Shown: positions 1 to 7,888, counted from the stretch's first letter. The stretch: DNA of 12,657 nucleotides from Clostridia bacterium (GCA_024404435.1 JAKSPW010000020.1:1-12657), one strand, 5' to 3'. Notes: generated by a model not told the origin, from the sequence alone. Made by a program: numbers and translations.

Positions 1-2
1 CG

Positions 3-356
3 TCAGTTTCTGGGGGTGGTCGTCGTGAGATTTGTCGCGTGCTGGGGGACGTCGCGCGGTGCCTCTGGTAGATGCTGGTGCTCTTCGGCTTGTGCTCGTG
101 TTTTGCTAGCTGCCGCGTCGTTGTTAACCGATGCCTGAAGCGTATGATATCCGGGAGTCAGCGTTATCGTCTTATCGGTGCCGCCGTCAAACTTTGCGAC
201 CTTCGCTCCGTCGACGTAAACCGTGATCGAATTCGCGCTTTCCACCGTGATCGGTATCATGAGCCTTATGCCGACGATGATCCGATCCATTTCGGACTTT
301 TTTCATCGCAAGCCTTGCAAGCAGGACTGCAGCAGTGAAATAAATACCTGTCCCAT
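3..356 (-). pseudogene. decayed blaR1-like (M56 sensor peptidase) remnant
   Basis: Six bases after the blaI stop, a frame opens at 356 with MGQVFISLLQSCLQGLR and hits TGA at 305-303. The same frame resumes and reads VGIRLMIPITVES (about 275-238), and another frame at about 284-301 reads KSPKWI. In intact BlaR1/MecR1-type M56 proteins these pieces occur in this order: the first membrane helix (M..VF..LL), then a KKAPKW motif, then a second helix ending in RL.CP...ES. Here they are compressed and lie in two frames with a stop, so several deletions and frameshifts are likely. The zinc peptidase motif and sensor domain are absent. After position 237 the frame continues with SITVYVDGAKVAKF and then Thr/Gln/Pro-rich sequence to a stop at 3-5. 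That part does not look like the N-terminal region of BlaR1 and may come from another gene joined by a deletion. The blaI-then-blaR1 order is the usual one for this pair. I am confident of the remnant, less so of the tail. Confidence 0.72.
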
Positions 357-362
357 ATTTTC

Positions 363-725
363 TTATTTGTTCTGACGGTAGCTGTCGATCATTTTTTTGA
401 TCTCGTCAGCCTCTTCGTCTGTGATCTCCTTTCCGTTCATGAATGCCGCGAGGAATGCAGGCAGCGAGCCCTTGAAGGAATTGTCGACGAACGTACGGCT
501 TTCGTTTGAGTGGAACTCCTTTTGCGATACGATAGAGCGCACCGTGCCGTTTTCGTTTACGAAAAGACCTTTTTCGCAAAGTCTTCTGAGTACAGTATAA
601 GTGGTGGACTTCTTCCAGCCGAGCTCTGCTGCGCAAATCTTTACGAGTTCAGGGGATGCGACAGGCTCTCTTTCCCAAATGATGTCCGCGAATCTTGTTT
701 CGATTGTTCCGAGCTGATAATCCAT
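363..725 (-). CDS. blaI: BlaI/MecI/CopY-family transcriptional repressor
   Basis: This is a 120-residue protein, the normal length for a penicillinase-repressor-type winged-helix regulator. The N-terminus MDYQLGTIETRFADIIWE matches the family opening. The winged helix covers about residues 5-66, with the recognition helix around LGWKKSTTYTVLRRL (35-49) and the wing at LFVNENGTV. Residues 70-120 would form the helical dimerisation domain where BlaR1/MecR1 normally triggers cleavage. The family binds as a dimer to operators of beta-lactamase, penicillin-binding protein or other stress genes and represses them until the sensor is activated. GGAGGAG at 729-735 supports the ATG at 725. The partner sensor downstream is broken, so this repressor is probably unlinked from its usual signal or has another inducer. 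No beta-lactamase or penicillin-binding protein gene is visible in the window. The exact regulon cannot be told from sequence, and the symbol denotes the family. Confidence 0.88.
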   Translation of the reverse strand: MDYQLGTIETRFADIIWEREPVASPELVKICAAELGWKKSTTYTVLRRLCEKGLFVNENGTVRSIVSQKEFHSNESRTFVDNSFKGSLPAFLAAFMNGKEITDEEADEIKKMIDSYRQNK

Positions 726-741
726 GATCTCCTCCGCTTTT

Positions 742-757
742 TTGAATGATCATTCAA
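742..757. promoter_or_regulatory. 16-bp perfect palindrome in blaI leader, candidate operator
   Basis: TTGAATGATCATTCAA is a perfect inverted repeat between the predicted blaI start of transcription and the blaI Shine-Dalgarno sequence. That position suits a repressor that blocks elongation or initiation. BlaI boxes usually carry TACA...TGTA half-sites, which this lacks. The TGAATGA/TCATTCA form is more like operators of TetR-type regulators. The binding protein is therefore unknown, and autoregulation by BlaI is only one option. Confidence 0.5.
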
Positions 758-778
758 TTTTTTTATTGGCCTGCATAT

Positions 779-807
779 AGTCTACAACAATAAACCAAAT
801 TTGTCAA
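779..807 (-). promoter_or_regulatory. sigma-A-type promoter of blaI
   Basis: On the minus strand, a perfect -35 TTGACA (807-802) is followed by a 17-bp spacer and a -10 TAGACT (784-779, four of six consensus). Transcription would start near 772, about 47 bases before the blaI ATG. The leader contains the TGATCA-centred palindrome. The promoter lies back to back with that of the esterase operon. Confidence 0.62.
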
Positions 808-825
808 GACTTTTTTTCACTCGCC

Positions 826-856
826 TTGTGAACATTTGATACTTTTGTGGTAAAAT
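826..856 (+). promoter_or_regulatory. extended -10 promoter of the esterase/AKR/GRE operon
   Basis: TAAAAT at 851-856 is preceded by TG one base upstream (TGGTAAAAT), an extended -10 element. TTGTGA at 826-831 is a possible -35, but its spacing of 19 is long. Transcription would begin near 863, leaving a leader of about 20 bases that includes the GGAG ribosome site at 872-875. This arrangement argues against using the GTG at 847 as a start, since it would precede the transcript. Confidence 0.5.
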
Positions 857-882
857 ATGAAAAAAAGGATCGGAGAAGAAAA

Positions 883-1917
883 ATGAAAATAGAAAAAATA
901 GACGGAAACTTCAAGGTGGAAAGCACGATAAAACGCGAGGGGATCAGGTTTTTCGACGCTAAGGAAAAGCCGTTCAGGATCTGCGGCCTGATGCGCGAGG
1001 ACGACCGCTACGTCCGCATGCCGGGAGAGGTCGCCGCGAGAGTGAACGACGGCGTGAAGGATCTGAATTCCTGCACTGCCGGGGGCAGAGTCCGCTTCGT
1101 GACCGACAGCCCGTACGTTGCGATCGCGGTCAAGTACAACGTGATGTACCGCATGCCGCATTGCGCCAACACCGGCGGAATCGGGTTTGACCTCTACGCC
1201 GACGATCTGTATGCCGGCACGTTCATCCCCGGGGACTCGGACACTCTCGAGTCGGTCGTCGATCTGCCCGATAAGGGCACACACACGATGACGATCCATT
1301 TCCCGCTTTACGGCGGAGTCGACGAGCTGTTCATCGGACTTAAGGAGGGCTCCGTCCTTCTGCCGCCGCCCGACTACCGCACGGAGAAGCCCGTCGTCTT
1401 CTACGGCTCGTCGATCACGCAGGGCGGATGCGCGAGCCGCCCCGGAAACGCCTACGACAACATCATATCCCGCATACTCTCGTGCGAGCACGTGAATCTC
1501 GGCTTCTCGGGCAGTGCGCGCGGAGAAAAAGAGATCGCGGAATATATCGCCTCGCTCGACATGAGCGCGTTCATTTTCGATTACGACCACAACGCACCGA
1601 ATCCCGAGCATCTCGAAAAGACGCACGAGCCGATGTTCAAGGTGATAAGAAAAGCCCATCCCGACCTGCCCGTCATCATGCTCTCGAGGCCGAACTACCA
1701 CCTTGACGGAAACGGCATCCGCCGCATGGAGATCATCCGCAAGACCTATGAAAACGCCGTGGCGGCAGGGGACAAAAACGTATACTTCATCCCGGGTCCC
1801 GATCTGATCGAGGAGAGGATCAGAGAGTGTGCGACCGTGGACGGCGGTCACCCGAACGACAGCGGATTCGTCAGCATGGCGTATGCGGTCGAAAGAGTAC
1901 TGAAAAACGTGTTATAA
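883..1917 (+). CDS. SGNH/GDSL hydrolase with N-terminal GxDLY domain
   Basis: This 344-residue protein is predicted to be a cytoplasmic esterase, since no signal peptide is visible. The N-terminal half is a beta-rich domain ending near GFDLY (residues 101-105), the hallmark of the GxDLY domain found beside Lipase_GDSL_3-type SGNH modules. The C-terminal half has all SGNH blocks. Block I is YGSSITQGG, with the likely nucleophile Ser177. The block II Gly lies in NLGFSGSARG, block III is DYDHNAP with Asn237, and block V is DGGHPNDSGF with Asp320 and His323 completing the triad. Family members remove acyl groups, often from sugars, but no substrate can be assigned. A GTG at 847 in the same frame would add 12 residues. 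ATG 883 is preferred because GGAG lies seven bases upstream and the protein then begins just before the conserved domain. It is the first gene of a three-gene operon, with 12 bases to the next gene. Confidence 0.88.
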   Translation: MKIEKIDGNFKVESTIKREGIRFFDAKEKPFRICGLMREDDRYVRMPGEVAARVNDGVKDLNSCTAGGRVRFVTDSPYVAIAVKYNVMYRMPHCANTGGIGFDLYADDLYAGTFIPGDSDTLESVVDLPDKGTHTMTIHFPLYGGVDELFIGLKEGSVLLPPPDYRTEKPVVFYGSSITQGGCASRPGNAYDNIISRILSCEHVNLGFSGSARGEKEIAEYIASLDMSAFIFDYDHNAPNPEHLEKTHEPMFKVIRKAHPDLPVIMLSRPNYHLDGNGIRRMEIIRKTYENAVAAGDKNVYFIPGPDLIEERIRECATVDGGHPNDSGFVSMAYAVERVLKNVL

Positions 1918-1929
1918 GAGGAAAACGAA

Positions 1930-2805
1930 ATGGAAATGAAAAATCTTACGGACTGCTTTGAACTTTCAAACGGCGTGAAGGTTCCCTGCATCGGCTACGG
2001 CACTTGGCAGACTCCCGACGCTGAAGCGAAAGAATGTGTGAAGACCGCGCTCGGGCTCGGCTACCGCCACGTCGACACCGCATGGGCTTACGAAAACGAA
2101 GCGGGAGTCGGCGAGGGGATCAGAGCCTCCGGCGTGAAGCGTGAGGACGTCTTCCTGACGACGAAGCACTGGATCACGGAGAGAGGGTTTGAAAAGACCG
2201 TCCGCACGATCGAGGACTCGCTTAAAAATCTCGGCACGGACTACATCGACCTCTACCTCGTCCACTGGCCCGCAGTCGCAAAGCGCGATGCCGCGTGGGA
2301 GGAGACGAACGCCGAAACGTGGCGCGGATTCGAGAAGGCGTACAAGGAAGGGAAGCTCCGCGCGATCGGAGTATCCAACTTTGAAGAAAAGCATATCGAA
2401 TCGCTGAAAAAGTATGCGACGGTCATGCCGATGGTCAATCAGATCGAGTTCCATCCGGGCTACACACAAATGGAAAACGTGAAGTATTCGCAGTCCGAGG
2501 GCATGCTCGTCGAGGCGTGGAGCCCGCTCGGAAGCGGCGCGGTGCTGAAGGACGAAACGCTTTGCAGTATCGCCGCAAAATACGGCAAATCGACGGCACA
2601 GCTCTGCATCCGCTTCGCACTGCAGTTCGGAGTGCTCCCGCTTCCGAAATCGGTAAATCCCTCGCGTATCGCGCAGAACGCCGAAGTGTTCGATTTCGAG
2701 ATCACGGCTGAGGACATGGCAAAGCTCGCCTCGATGCCGTGCCTCGGATTCTCGGGCTATTTGCCGGAGAATGCTCCCGCGGACGCGCTCGTCTACGGTG
2801 AATGA
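1930..2805 (+). CDS. aldo/keto reductase
   Basis: This is a 291-residue NAD(P)H-dependent carbonyl reductase with the (beta/alpha)8 fold, at the slightly long end of the usual 270-290 for bacterial single-domain members. The catalytic tetrad is complete: Asp49 and Tyr54 in HVDTAWAYENE, Lys79 in TTKHW, and His112 in YLVHWP. The substrate/cofactor strand IGVSNFEEKH (146-155), the NQIEFHP motif (170-176) and the cofactor phosphate-binding LPKSVNPSRIAQN (238-250) are also present. The pattern is that of the 2,5-diketo-gluconate reductase-like AKR group, which accepts many small aldehydes and ketones, so the true substrate is unclear. AGAGG at 1917-1921 gives a ribosome site eight bases before the ATG. 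Its stop overlaps the next start (ATGA), so it is probably translationally coupled to the glycyl radical enzyme and may act on the product or substrate of that enzyme. Confidence 0.92.
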   Translation: MEMKNLTDCFELSNGVKVPCIGYGTWQTPDAEAKECVKTALGLGYRHVDTAWAYENEAGVGEGIRASGVKREDVFLTTKHWITERGFEKTVRTIEDSLKNLGTDYIDLYLVHWPAVAKRDAAWEETNAETWRGFEKAYKEGKLRAIGVSNFEEKHIESLKKYATVMPMVNQIEFHPGYTQMENVKYSQSEGMLVEAWSPLGSGAVLKDETLCSIAAKYGKSTAQLCIRFALQFGVLPLPKSVNPSRIAQNAEVFDFEITAEDMAKLASMPCLGFSGYLPENAPADALVYGE

Positions 2806-4940
2806 AAATGGAAAGAACAAGACTCCTCAAAAAAGAAATAGAAAAAAAGCCCGACGGGAAGCCGGCGTTTTCCTATTTCCGATTTTATAAGCTTTATGAC
2901 GGCGACACGGCCGACGTTCCGCGGCTGCGCGCCGAGTCGGTGGCGTCACTGCTCGAAAACGTGCCGCCGCATATCTACGAAAACGACCTCATCGTCGGAA
3001 GCGTCCGCGGTGTGCTCGCAAGCCCTGACGATTCCGTCTCCGGGGCGTGTGAGGAGCTCTGCGGAAAAATCGGTGAGCGGACCTTCCTGACCGGAGTCGA
3101 TCATTTCGCGCCTCATTACCGCATGATGCTCTCCCGCGGCATCCCCGGGATCTTTGCAGATCTCGATGCCTCCGAAAGGGCGCACGCATCGGACGCGAAT
3201 CGGGTGAAATACATCGGTGAGATGCGCCGCGTATGGACGGGTTTTTCGGAAATGGTGCGCTCTTACGCCGAAAAAGCCGAGTCTCTCATCGACACCGCCG
3301 GCTATGACGAAGGGCGCCTCCGCGCGATCGCATCACGGTGCAGGGCACTTCTTGAGCACGCGCCGGAGCACTTTGACGAGGCGCTTCAGTTCGTGTGGTT
3401 CTGCCACATTGCCTTTCAGCTTGAGGGCCGCTACGCGATGGCGCTCGGCAGGATCGACCGGTATCTCCTTCCGTTCTATCTGAAGGACACGGAAGAGGGC
3501 AACCTCACGAGCGACGGCGCCCGTGAGATGCTCGAAAACGTGTTCATGAAGATTTACGAGCGCCGTGCCTTTTTCGGCGGAGACGACGTCGTGAACATCT
3601 GTATCGGCGGCACGGCATTGGACGGCTCGTGCGACGTGAATCCGTTGAGCTACGACGTTCTTCACGCCGTCGGCGGGTGCGGCATCCCCGGCCCGAACCT
3701 TTCCGCAAGGATGATGAAGGACACGCCCGTCGAATTCTACGACGAGTGCCTTAAGGTCATCGGCACGGGACTCGGTTACCCCGCGATGATGAACGACGAG
3801 GTCAACTTGCCGGCGCTTCTGAGCTACGGCTACGACGAGGAGGACGTGGCGGATTACTGCATGGTCGGATGCATCGAGACCGTCCTTCCCGGAAAGCAAT
3901 GGCCGTGGGGAGACGGCAGATTCGGCACCCCGCGATTCTTAGAACCCATTTTCAACCACGGGCACGGGATCATGTCTGACGGCTTTAACGTTGACACGGG
4001 TGACGTTTCGGATATCGTCTCGATGGAAGATTTCATGAAAAAGTTCGAGATACAGCTCGCGTCAGGCGTTGAATATTACGTAAAACACACCTGCGAAAGA
4101 TCGGTCTGCGAAAACGAGGCTGACAAGACCTCCCCGATGCTGTCTCTCTGCTGTCCCGAGTGCATAGAGCGCGGGATCGATATCAATCTCGGCGGCACGA
4201 AATATCCCTCGTCCCACGGTGTGTGCCTGATGGGAGTCGGCACGACGGCGGACTCTCTCGCGGCGATAGAGAAGACGGTCTTCGTCGATCACACGCTGAC
4301 GCTTTCGCAGATCGGCGAGGCGATAAAGGCTGACTTCGTCGGCATGGAGGACGTGAGAGCACTTCTGAAAAGCGCGCCGAAATACGGCAACAACGACGAT
4401 TTCGCGGACAAATACGCGGTATGGTTCGTCGATTTTCTCACCCGCGAATTCAGAAAATATCACATGCCCGACGGCGGTAATTTCTATACCGCCATGGCGG
4501 CAAACACCGCGAATATATACTCCGGTCTCGGCACGGCGGCGACTCCCGACGGCAGACGCGCGGGCGAGCCTCTGTCCGACGCGGCGTCCCCGACGTACGG
4601 CGTCGACGTGAACGGCGTGACCTCGACGGTCCTCAGCCTGACGAAGCCCGATTACAGCGTCGTCGCCTGCGGCTCCGTCGTGAATCAGAAATTCATGCCG
4701 GACGCTTTCGCCGACGGAAACAGAGAAAAGCTTGCCTCTCTTCTCCGCGTGTACTTCGCGCGCGGAGGACAGGAGATGCAGATCAACGCGACGTCCCCCG
4801 AGGTGCTGACCGATGCGATGGAGCATCCCGAAAAATACGGCTCGCTCGTCGTCAGGGTTTCGGGCTTCTCCGCGCATTACGTGACACTCGACCGAAGAAT
4901 TCAGAATGACATCCTGCACAGAACTCAGCAGAGAATATAA
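2802..4940 (+). CDS. glycyl radical enzyme of the pyruvate formate-lyase/dehydratase superfamily
   Basis: This 712-residue protein is shorter than the usual 760-850. The N-terminal region carries the conserved IYENDLIVG (58-66). The active-site loop reads YCMVGCIETVLPG, giving the thiyl cysteine Cys357 and a Glu two residues later (Glu359). This C-x-E spacing is typical of dehydratase or lyase members (glycerol dehydratase, choline lyase) rather than of pyruvate formate-lyase, which has two adjacent cysteines. The C-terminal radical loop is VVRVSGFSAHYVTL with radical Gly688, followed by the expected Q..I..RT tail. The family uses a radical made by a dedicated radical-SAM activase; none is in this window, so it must come from elsewhere. 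The residues after the Glu (TVLPGKQWPWGDGRF) do not match a functional subgroup I know. Its start overlaps the reductase stop by four bases; ATG 2808 is an alternative start. The enzyme would be oxygen sensitive. Confidence 0.9.
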   Translation: MKMERTRLLKKEIEKKPDGKPAFSYFRFYKLYDGDTADVPRLRAESVASLLENVPPHIYENDLIVGSVRGVLASPDDSVSGACEELCGKIGERTFLTGVDHFAPHYRMMLSRGIPGIFADLDASERAHASDANRVKYIGEMRRVWTGFSEMVRSYAEKAESLIDTAGYDEGRLRAIASRCRALLEHAPEHFDEALQFVWFCHIAFQLEGRYAMALGRIDRYLLPFYLKDTEEGNLTSDGAREMLENVFMKIYERRAFFGGDDVVNICIGGTALDGSCDVNPLSYDVLHAVGGCGIPGPNLSARMMKDTPVEFYDECLKVIGTGLGYPAMMNDEVNLPALLSYGYDEEDVADYCMVGCIETVLPGKQWPWGDGRFGTPRFLEPIFNHGHGIMSDGFNVDTGDVSDIVSMEDFMKKFEIQLASGVEYYVKHTCERSVCENEADKTSPMLSLCCPECIERGIDINLGGTKYPSSHGVCLMGVGTTADSLAAIEKTVFVDHTLTLSQIGEAIKADFVGMEDVRALLKSAPKYGNNDDFADKYAVWFVDFLTREFRKYHMPDGGNFYTAMAANTANIYSGLGTAATPDGRRAGEPLSDAASPTYGVDVNGVTSTVLSLTKPDYSVVACGSVVNQKFMPDAFADGNREKLASLLRVYFARGGQEMQINATSPEVLTDAMEHPEKYGSLVVRVSGFSAHYVTLDRRIQNDILHRTQQRI

Positions 4941-4973
4941 AAATCAGGCGGAATGATCCGCCTGATTTTTTCT
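4941..4973. terminator. intrinsic terminator, probably bidirectional
   Basis: Directly after the glycyl radical enzyme stop comes a perfect 12-bp stem, AAATCAGGCGGA (4941-4952) pairing with TCCGCCTGATTT (4957-4968), with the loop ATGA. A T-run follows on the plus strand. On the minus strand the same stem is followed by a shorter T stretch, so it can also end the SLH-protein transcript arriving from the right. Confidence 0.9.
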
Positions 4974-4980
4974 TATTAAA

Positions 4981-5008
4981 GCTTAAGGCTTAAGACTTAA
5001 GACTTAAG
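4981..5008. repeat. four tandem 7-bp units built on CTTAAG
   Basis: The units are GCTTAAG, GCTTAAG, ACTTAAG, ACTTAAG, with a degenerate fifth (GCTCAAT) running into the stop codon of the SLH-protein gene. Each contains the palindrome CTTAAG. The block sits in the convergent gap after the shared terminator and is most simply explained by replication slippage. Confidence 0.75.
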
Positions 5009-5010
5009 GC

Positions 5011-7863
5011 TCAATATCTTCCTATCTCTGCGAAGGGAATGTCGACCACGTCCGAGATAACGTTGCCGGGGAGGAGTGTGTAGTCTCCGTTTGCGGCATC
5101 CTTGAAGTAGACTGCCGTGTTGTAAGAGAGCACCTGGTTGTTCTCCGCCGTGCCGCCGAACTTTTCGACGTTCTTCGAGATGTTGAACTCTCTGCTGCCG
5201 ATCTCAAAGTTGTCGCGGATGGTCACGTTGCCCGTGTTGCAGATGAAGTTTCCGCTGTCAATGTCGTCTGCGTTGAGAGAAACGCCTGCAAGAGCCGGGA
5301 ACTTTTCAGCCCAGATGCCGTTTCTGAAATCGAATTCACGCAGGCTTCCCCAGAGTTCTTCCATGTTGCCTCTCTCGGTTTCGGGGTTGGCACAGAAGTC
5401 GAGGAACAGAGCCTCGCCCGTCAGCGTGCTGTTCTTTGCGTATTCGACGAACTCATCCGTGAAGCCGTCCCAGACCTTGATGCATTCGTGCGAGATCTTG
5501 TCGTACGCATACAGATCGTAGCCCGTGCAGTCTCTCGTGTGGATGATCACGTTGCCGCGGAAGGTGTTGTCACGTCCGGAGGACAGGAAGCTGCTGCCGG
5601 ACACGTTGTAGAAGATGTTTCCGTAGACCTCCTGACCTGCAAGCTCGTCGTCGAGGTAGACGCCGTTGCCGCAGCGGTTTTCTTCGGAGAATCCGACGTC
5701 GGCGATGACGTTGTATCTTATCGTGACGCCGTAGTTCGACCATCTTCTGCCGGAGTAGATCGCGCCCATGTCGCCCGTGTTCTTGACCACGTCGTGGAGG
5801 TAGTTCTTCTCGATCAGGATGTCGTTGCCGTCTTCATAGAACAGAGCGTAATGCGGGCTGTTGTACAGCTCGTTGTGAGTGACCTTGATGCCGACGCCGT
5901 CAACACTGATGCCGGCGTTGTAGGTCGTGTATCTCTGAGCGAAATCGTGTACGCAGTTGTTGTCGATGACGTTGTTCGACGGTGTCAGCGTTTCTCTCTC
6001 GCCGCCGAAGACGGTGATGCCCTTGCCGCCGATATTGAACACCTCGCATCCGCGGATCGTGATATCGTTTGCGGGGTCTTTGTAGATCTTGTGCGAGCGT
6101 CTGTAGTCGGTCTGCGCGGAGAGATCGATGCCGTGCTCTCTTATGTTCTTGAATGTGCAGTTCAGAATGGAGATGTGATCGACCGCTCCGTTCTTGACGA
6201 GGCCGCTGCCCGCGACGTTTTCGACGGTCAGATTCTCAAGAGTCAGATATCTCGCGCCGTTCAGCGTGATCGCGTTGCCGCCTGCGGCGATGGAGCATCC
6301 GTTCTCGCTCGGATCGTAGATGTAAAGCGAGGAAGTCTTTGAGTCGTAGTAGTATTCATTCGACTTGTCAAGCTCCTCGGAGACGTTGTAGATATAATAT
6401 CTTCCGTTGCAGACGTCGTTGATCTCGTATCCGCCCGAGAAGCCTGCGGGGTCAAGAGTCAGGACGTTGGTCGCCTTGTCGTATTCGGCGTAGGAGTCGT
6501 TGGAAGCCCAGTCGTAAGCAAAATACGACTTGACTCTGATACCTTTGACCTCGTGATACTTCTGCGCTCTGTCGATAACGCCCGTGCCGAGCGTGATCGC
6601 GTGCTCGTTGACGTAGCCGTAAGCCGAGCGGTCGTATTTGATCGAGGCTTCCATCGCTTCATACCAGTTCGGGTTTCTCACGTTGCGCATGAACATGTCC
6701 TCTCCGCGCTCGCCCACGTTCGGATATCTTGCGATAACGAGGGCCTCGTTGCCGTTGAACACGCTGATGTCGGAGGGAAGAGAAGCGGCATATCCGGAAA
6801 GGTCGATCTTCTTTATGTGAGAGACGTTTTCAGCGAAGAAATGCGTCTTCTCCTCGGCAGAAAGCTCCTCGTAGGACGAAGCGGGAAGGACGATGCCTTC
6901 GCCGATCGAGACGGTGCCGTTATAACCGACGTATCTGACGGACACGTTCTCGTTTCCGCTGTCAGCCGTGCCGAACACGAGGCTCTCGTGATACGTTCCG
7001 CCCTCGATAGCGACTACTATCTCACCGGACGTGCCGCCTGCCAGCATGCCGCGGACTGCCTCTTCAGCTCTGTTGATCGTTCTGAACGGAGAGTCCTTTG
7101 TGCCGGAATTTCCGTCGTCACCGCTTCCCGAAACGTAAACGTCTGCATCGGGAACGGAACTGTAATCCGGTGCCGTGTACGTCGAGATGAGCTTCGGTGA
7201 CTCGTATTTTTTGTGTGCCATTTCGCAGAATCTGTTGAGGATCGCGGCTACCTGCTCGCGCGTTGCGTATCCTCTCGGGTCGAGGACAGCCGTGCCGCCC
7301 GAGGACGTGCCGGTGATGATCCCGTTGACGTTTGCCCATGACAGAGCGTCAAGAGCGTAGGAATGTACTTTTTTGACGTAGGGATAGGAACTGATGTCTC
7401 CTCTGTCGTCGGTGAGGAAGCCGCAGTAGTTTTCCATTCTGACTATCATCGCCGCCATCTGTTCTCTCGTCACCGGATCGTTCGGCGCGAAGGTGCCGGT
7501 GCCGACACCGTTGACGACGTCGTTGGCCTTTGCCCAGTAGACTGCCGGTCCGTACCACGACTTTTTGTCAACGTCGGAGAAGGAGTAGAGCGCCCTGACT
7601 TCTTCCGTGTATCCGTTACTGACTGCAAAGCGGTAAAGGATCGTGGTGATCATCGCTCTCGTCGTCTTGCCGGTGGGATTGAATTTTCCGTCGCCGACGC
7701 CGTTCATCAGCCCGTTATTGTAACAGAACATGATGTTTTCATAGCTCCAGCGGGACGTTTTCACGTCGGTGAACGGAGACTTTTCCTCTGCGGCGAATGA
7801 CACGAACGTCATAAGCTGCATCACGACGAGGATGACAGATAAAACCTTTAATGTTTTTTTCAT
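5011..7863 (-). CDS. secreted SLH-domain protein with GH141-like right-handed beta-helix
   Basis: This is a 950-residue surface protein. Residues 1-25 form a signal peptide (MKKTLKVLSVILVV, ending ...SFAAE). Three SLH repeats follow, at about 31-83, 95-145 and 165-215, with the typical TRA/TREQ motifs. SLH repeats hold proteins to the pyruvylated secondary cell-wall polymer. From 241 the DVYVSGSGDDGNSGT..SPFRTINRAEEAV opening, then EGGTYHESLVF and ALVIARYPN (374-381), match the start of GH141-like beta-helix glycosidases. Helix coils run from about 530 to 780 with repeating ITIRGCEVFN, VIDNNCVHDF, ILIEKNYLHDV and MGAIYSGR patterns. Known GH141 members act on fucosylated pectin or on xylan; the activity here is inferred only. 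AGGAGG at 7869-7874 sets the start. It is cotranscribed with the upstream MBL hydrolase (25-base gap). The first SLH repeat sits immediately after the signal peptide, so the catalytic part projects C-terminally. Confidence 0.88.
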   Translation of the reverse strand: MKKTLKVLSVILVVMQLMTFVSFAAEEKSPFTDVKTSRWSYENIMFCYNNGLMNGVGDGKFNPTGKTTRAMITTILYRFAVSNGYTEEVRALYSFSDVDKKSWYGPAVYWAKANDVVNGVGTGTFAPNDPVTREQMAAMIVRMENYCGFLTDDRGDISSYPYVKKVHSYALDALSWANVNGIITGTSSGGTAVLDPRGYATREQVAAILNRFCEMAHKKYESPKLISTYTAPDYSSVPDADVYVSGSGDDGNSGTKDSPFRTINRAEEAVRGMLAGGTSGEIVVAIEGGTYHESLVFGTADSGNENVSVRYVGYNGTVSIGEGIVLPASSYEELSAEEKTHFFAENVSHIKKIDLSGYAASLPSDISVFNGNEALVIARYPNVGERGEDMFMRNVRNPNWYEAMEASIKYDRSAYGYVNEHAITLGTGVIDRAQKYHEVKGIRVKSYFAYDWASNDSYAEYDKATNVLTLDPAGFSGGYEINDVCNGRYYIYNVSEELDKSNEYYYDSKTSSLYIYDPSENGCSIAAGGNAITLNGARYLTLENLTVENVAGSGLVKNGAVDHISILNCTFKNIREHGIDLSAQTDYRRSHKIYKDPANDITIRGCEVFNIGGKGITVFGGERETLTPSNNVIDNNCVHDFAQRYTTYNAGISVDGVGIKVTHNELYNSPHYALFYEDGNDILIEKNYLHDVVKNTGDMGAIYSGRRWSNYGVTIRYNVIADVGFSEENRCGNGVYLDDELAGQEVYGNIFYNVSGSSFLSSGRDNTFRGNVIIHTRDCTGYDLYAYDKISHECIKVWDGFTDEFVEYAKNSTLTGEALFLDFCANPETERGNMEELWGSLREFDFRNGIWAEKFPALAGVSLNADDIDSGNFICNTGNVTIRDNFEIGSREFNISKNVEKFGGTAENNQVLSYNTAVYFKDAANGDYTLLPGNVISDVVDIPFAEIGRY

Positions 7864-7888
7864 TTTATCCTCCTGAAAATATTAAAAA

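Noticed and set aside
847..882. GTG start giving 12 extra residues to the esterase
   Set aside because: It overlaps the predicted -10 region, has no ribosome site and adds only a Lys/Arg-rich stretch; ATG 883 has GGAG at proper spacing.
817..1851. Long open frame on the minus strand opposite the esterase gene
   Set aside because: Arg/Val/Asp-rich composition, no family motif and no ribosome site; it mirrors the GC-biased codons of the SGNH gene, which has complete catalytic motifs.
4062..4919. 285-residue minus-strand frame opposite the glycyl radical enzyme
   Set aside because: His/Arg/Val-rich shadow with no motif; the plus-strand gene has all expected active-site residues.
5488..6342. 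284-residue frame on the plus strand inside the SLH/beta-helix gene
   Set aside because: Repetitive Val/Asp/Ala translation caused by the codon bias of the opposite strand; no start signal or domain.
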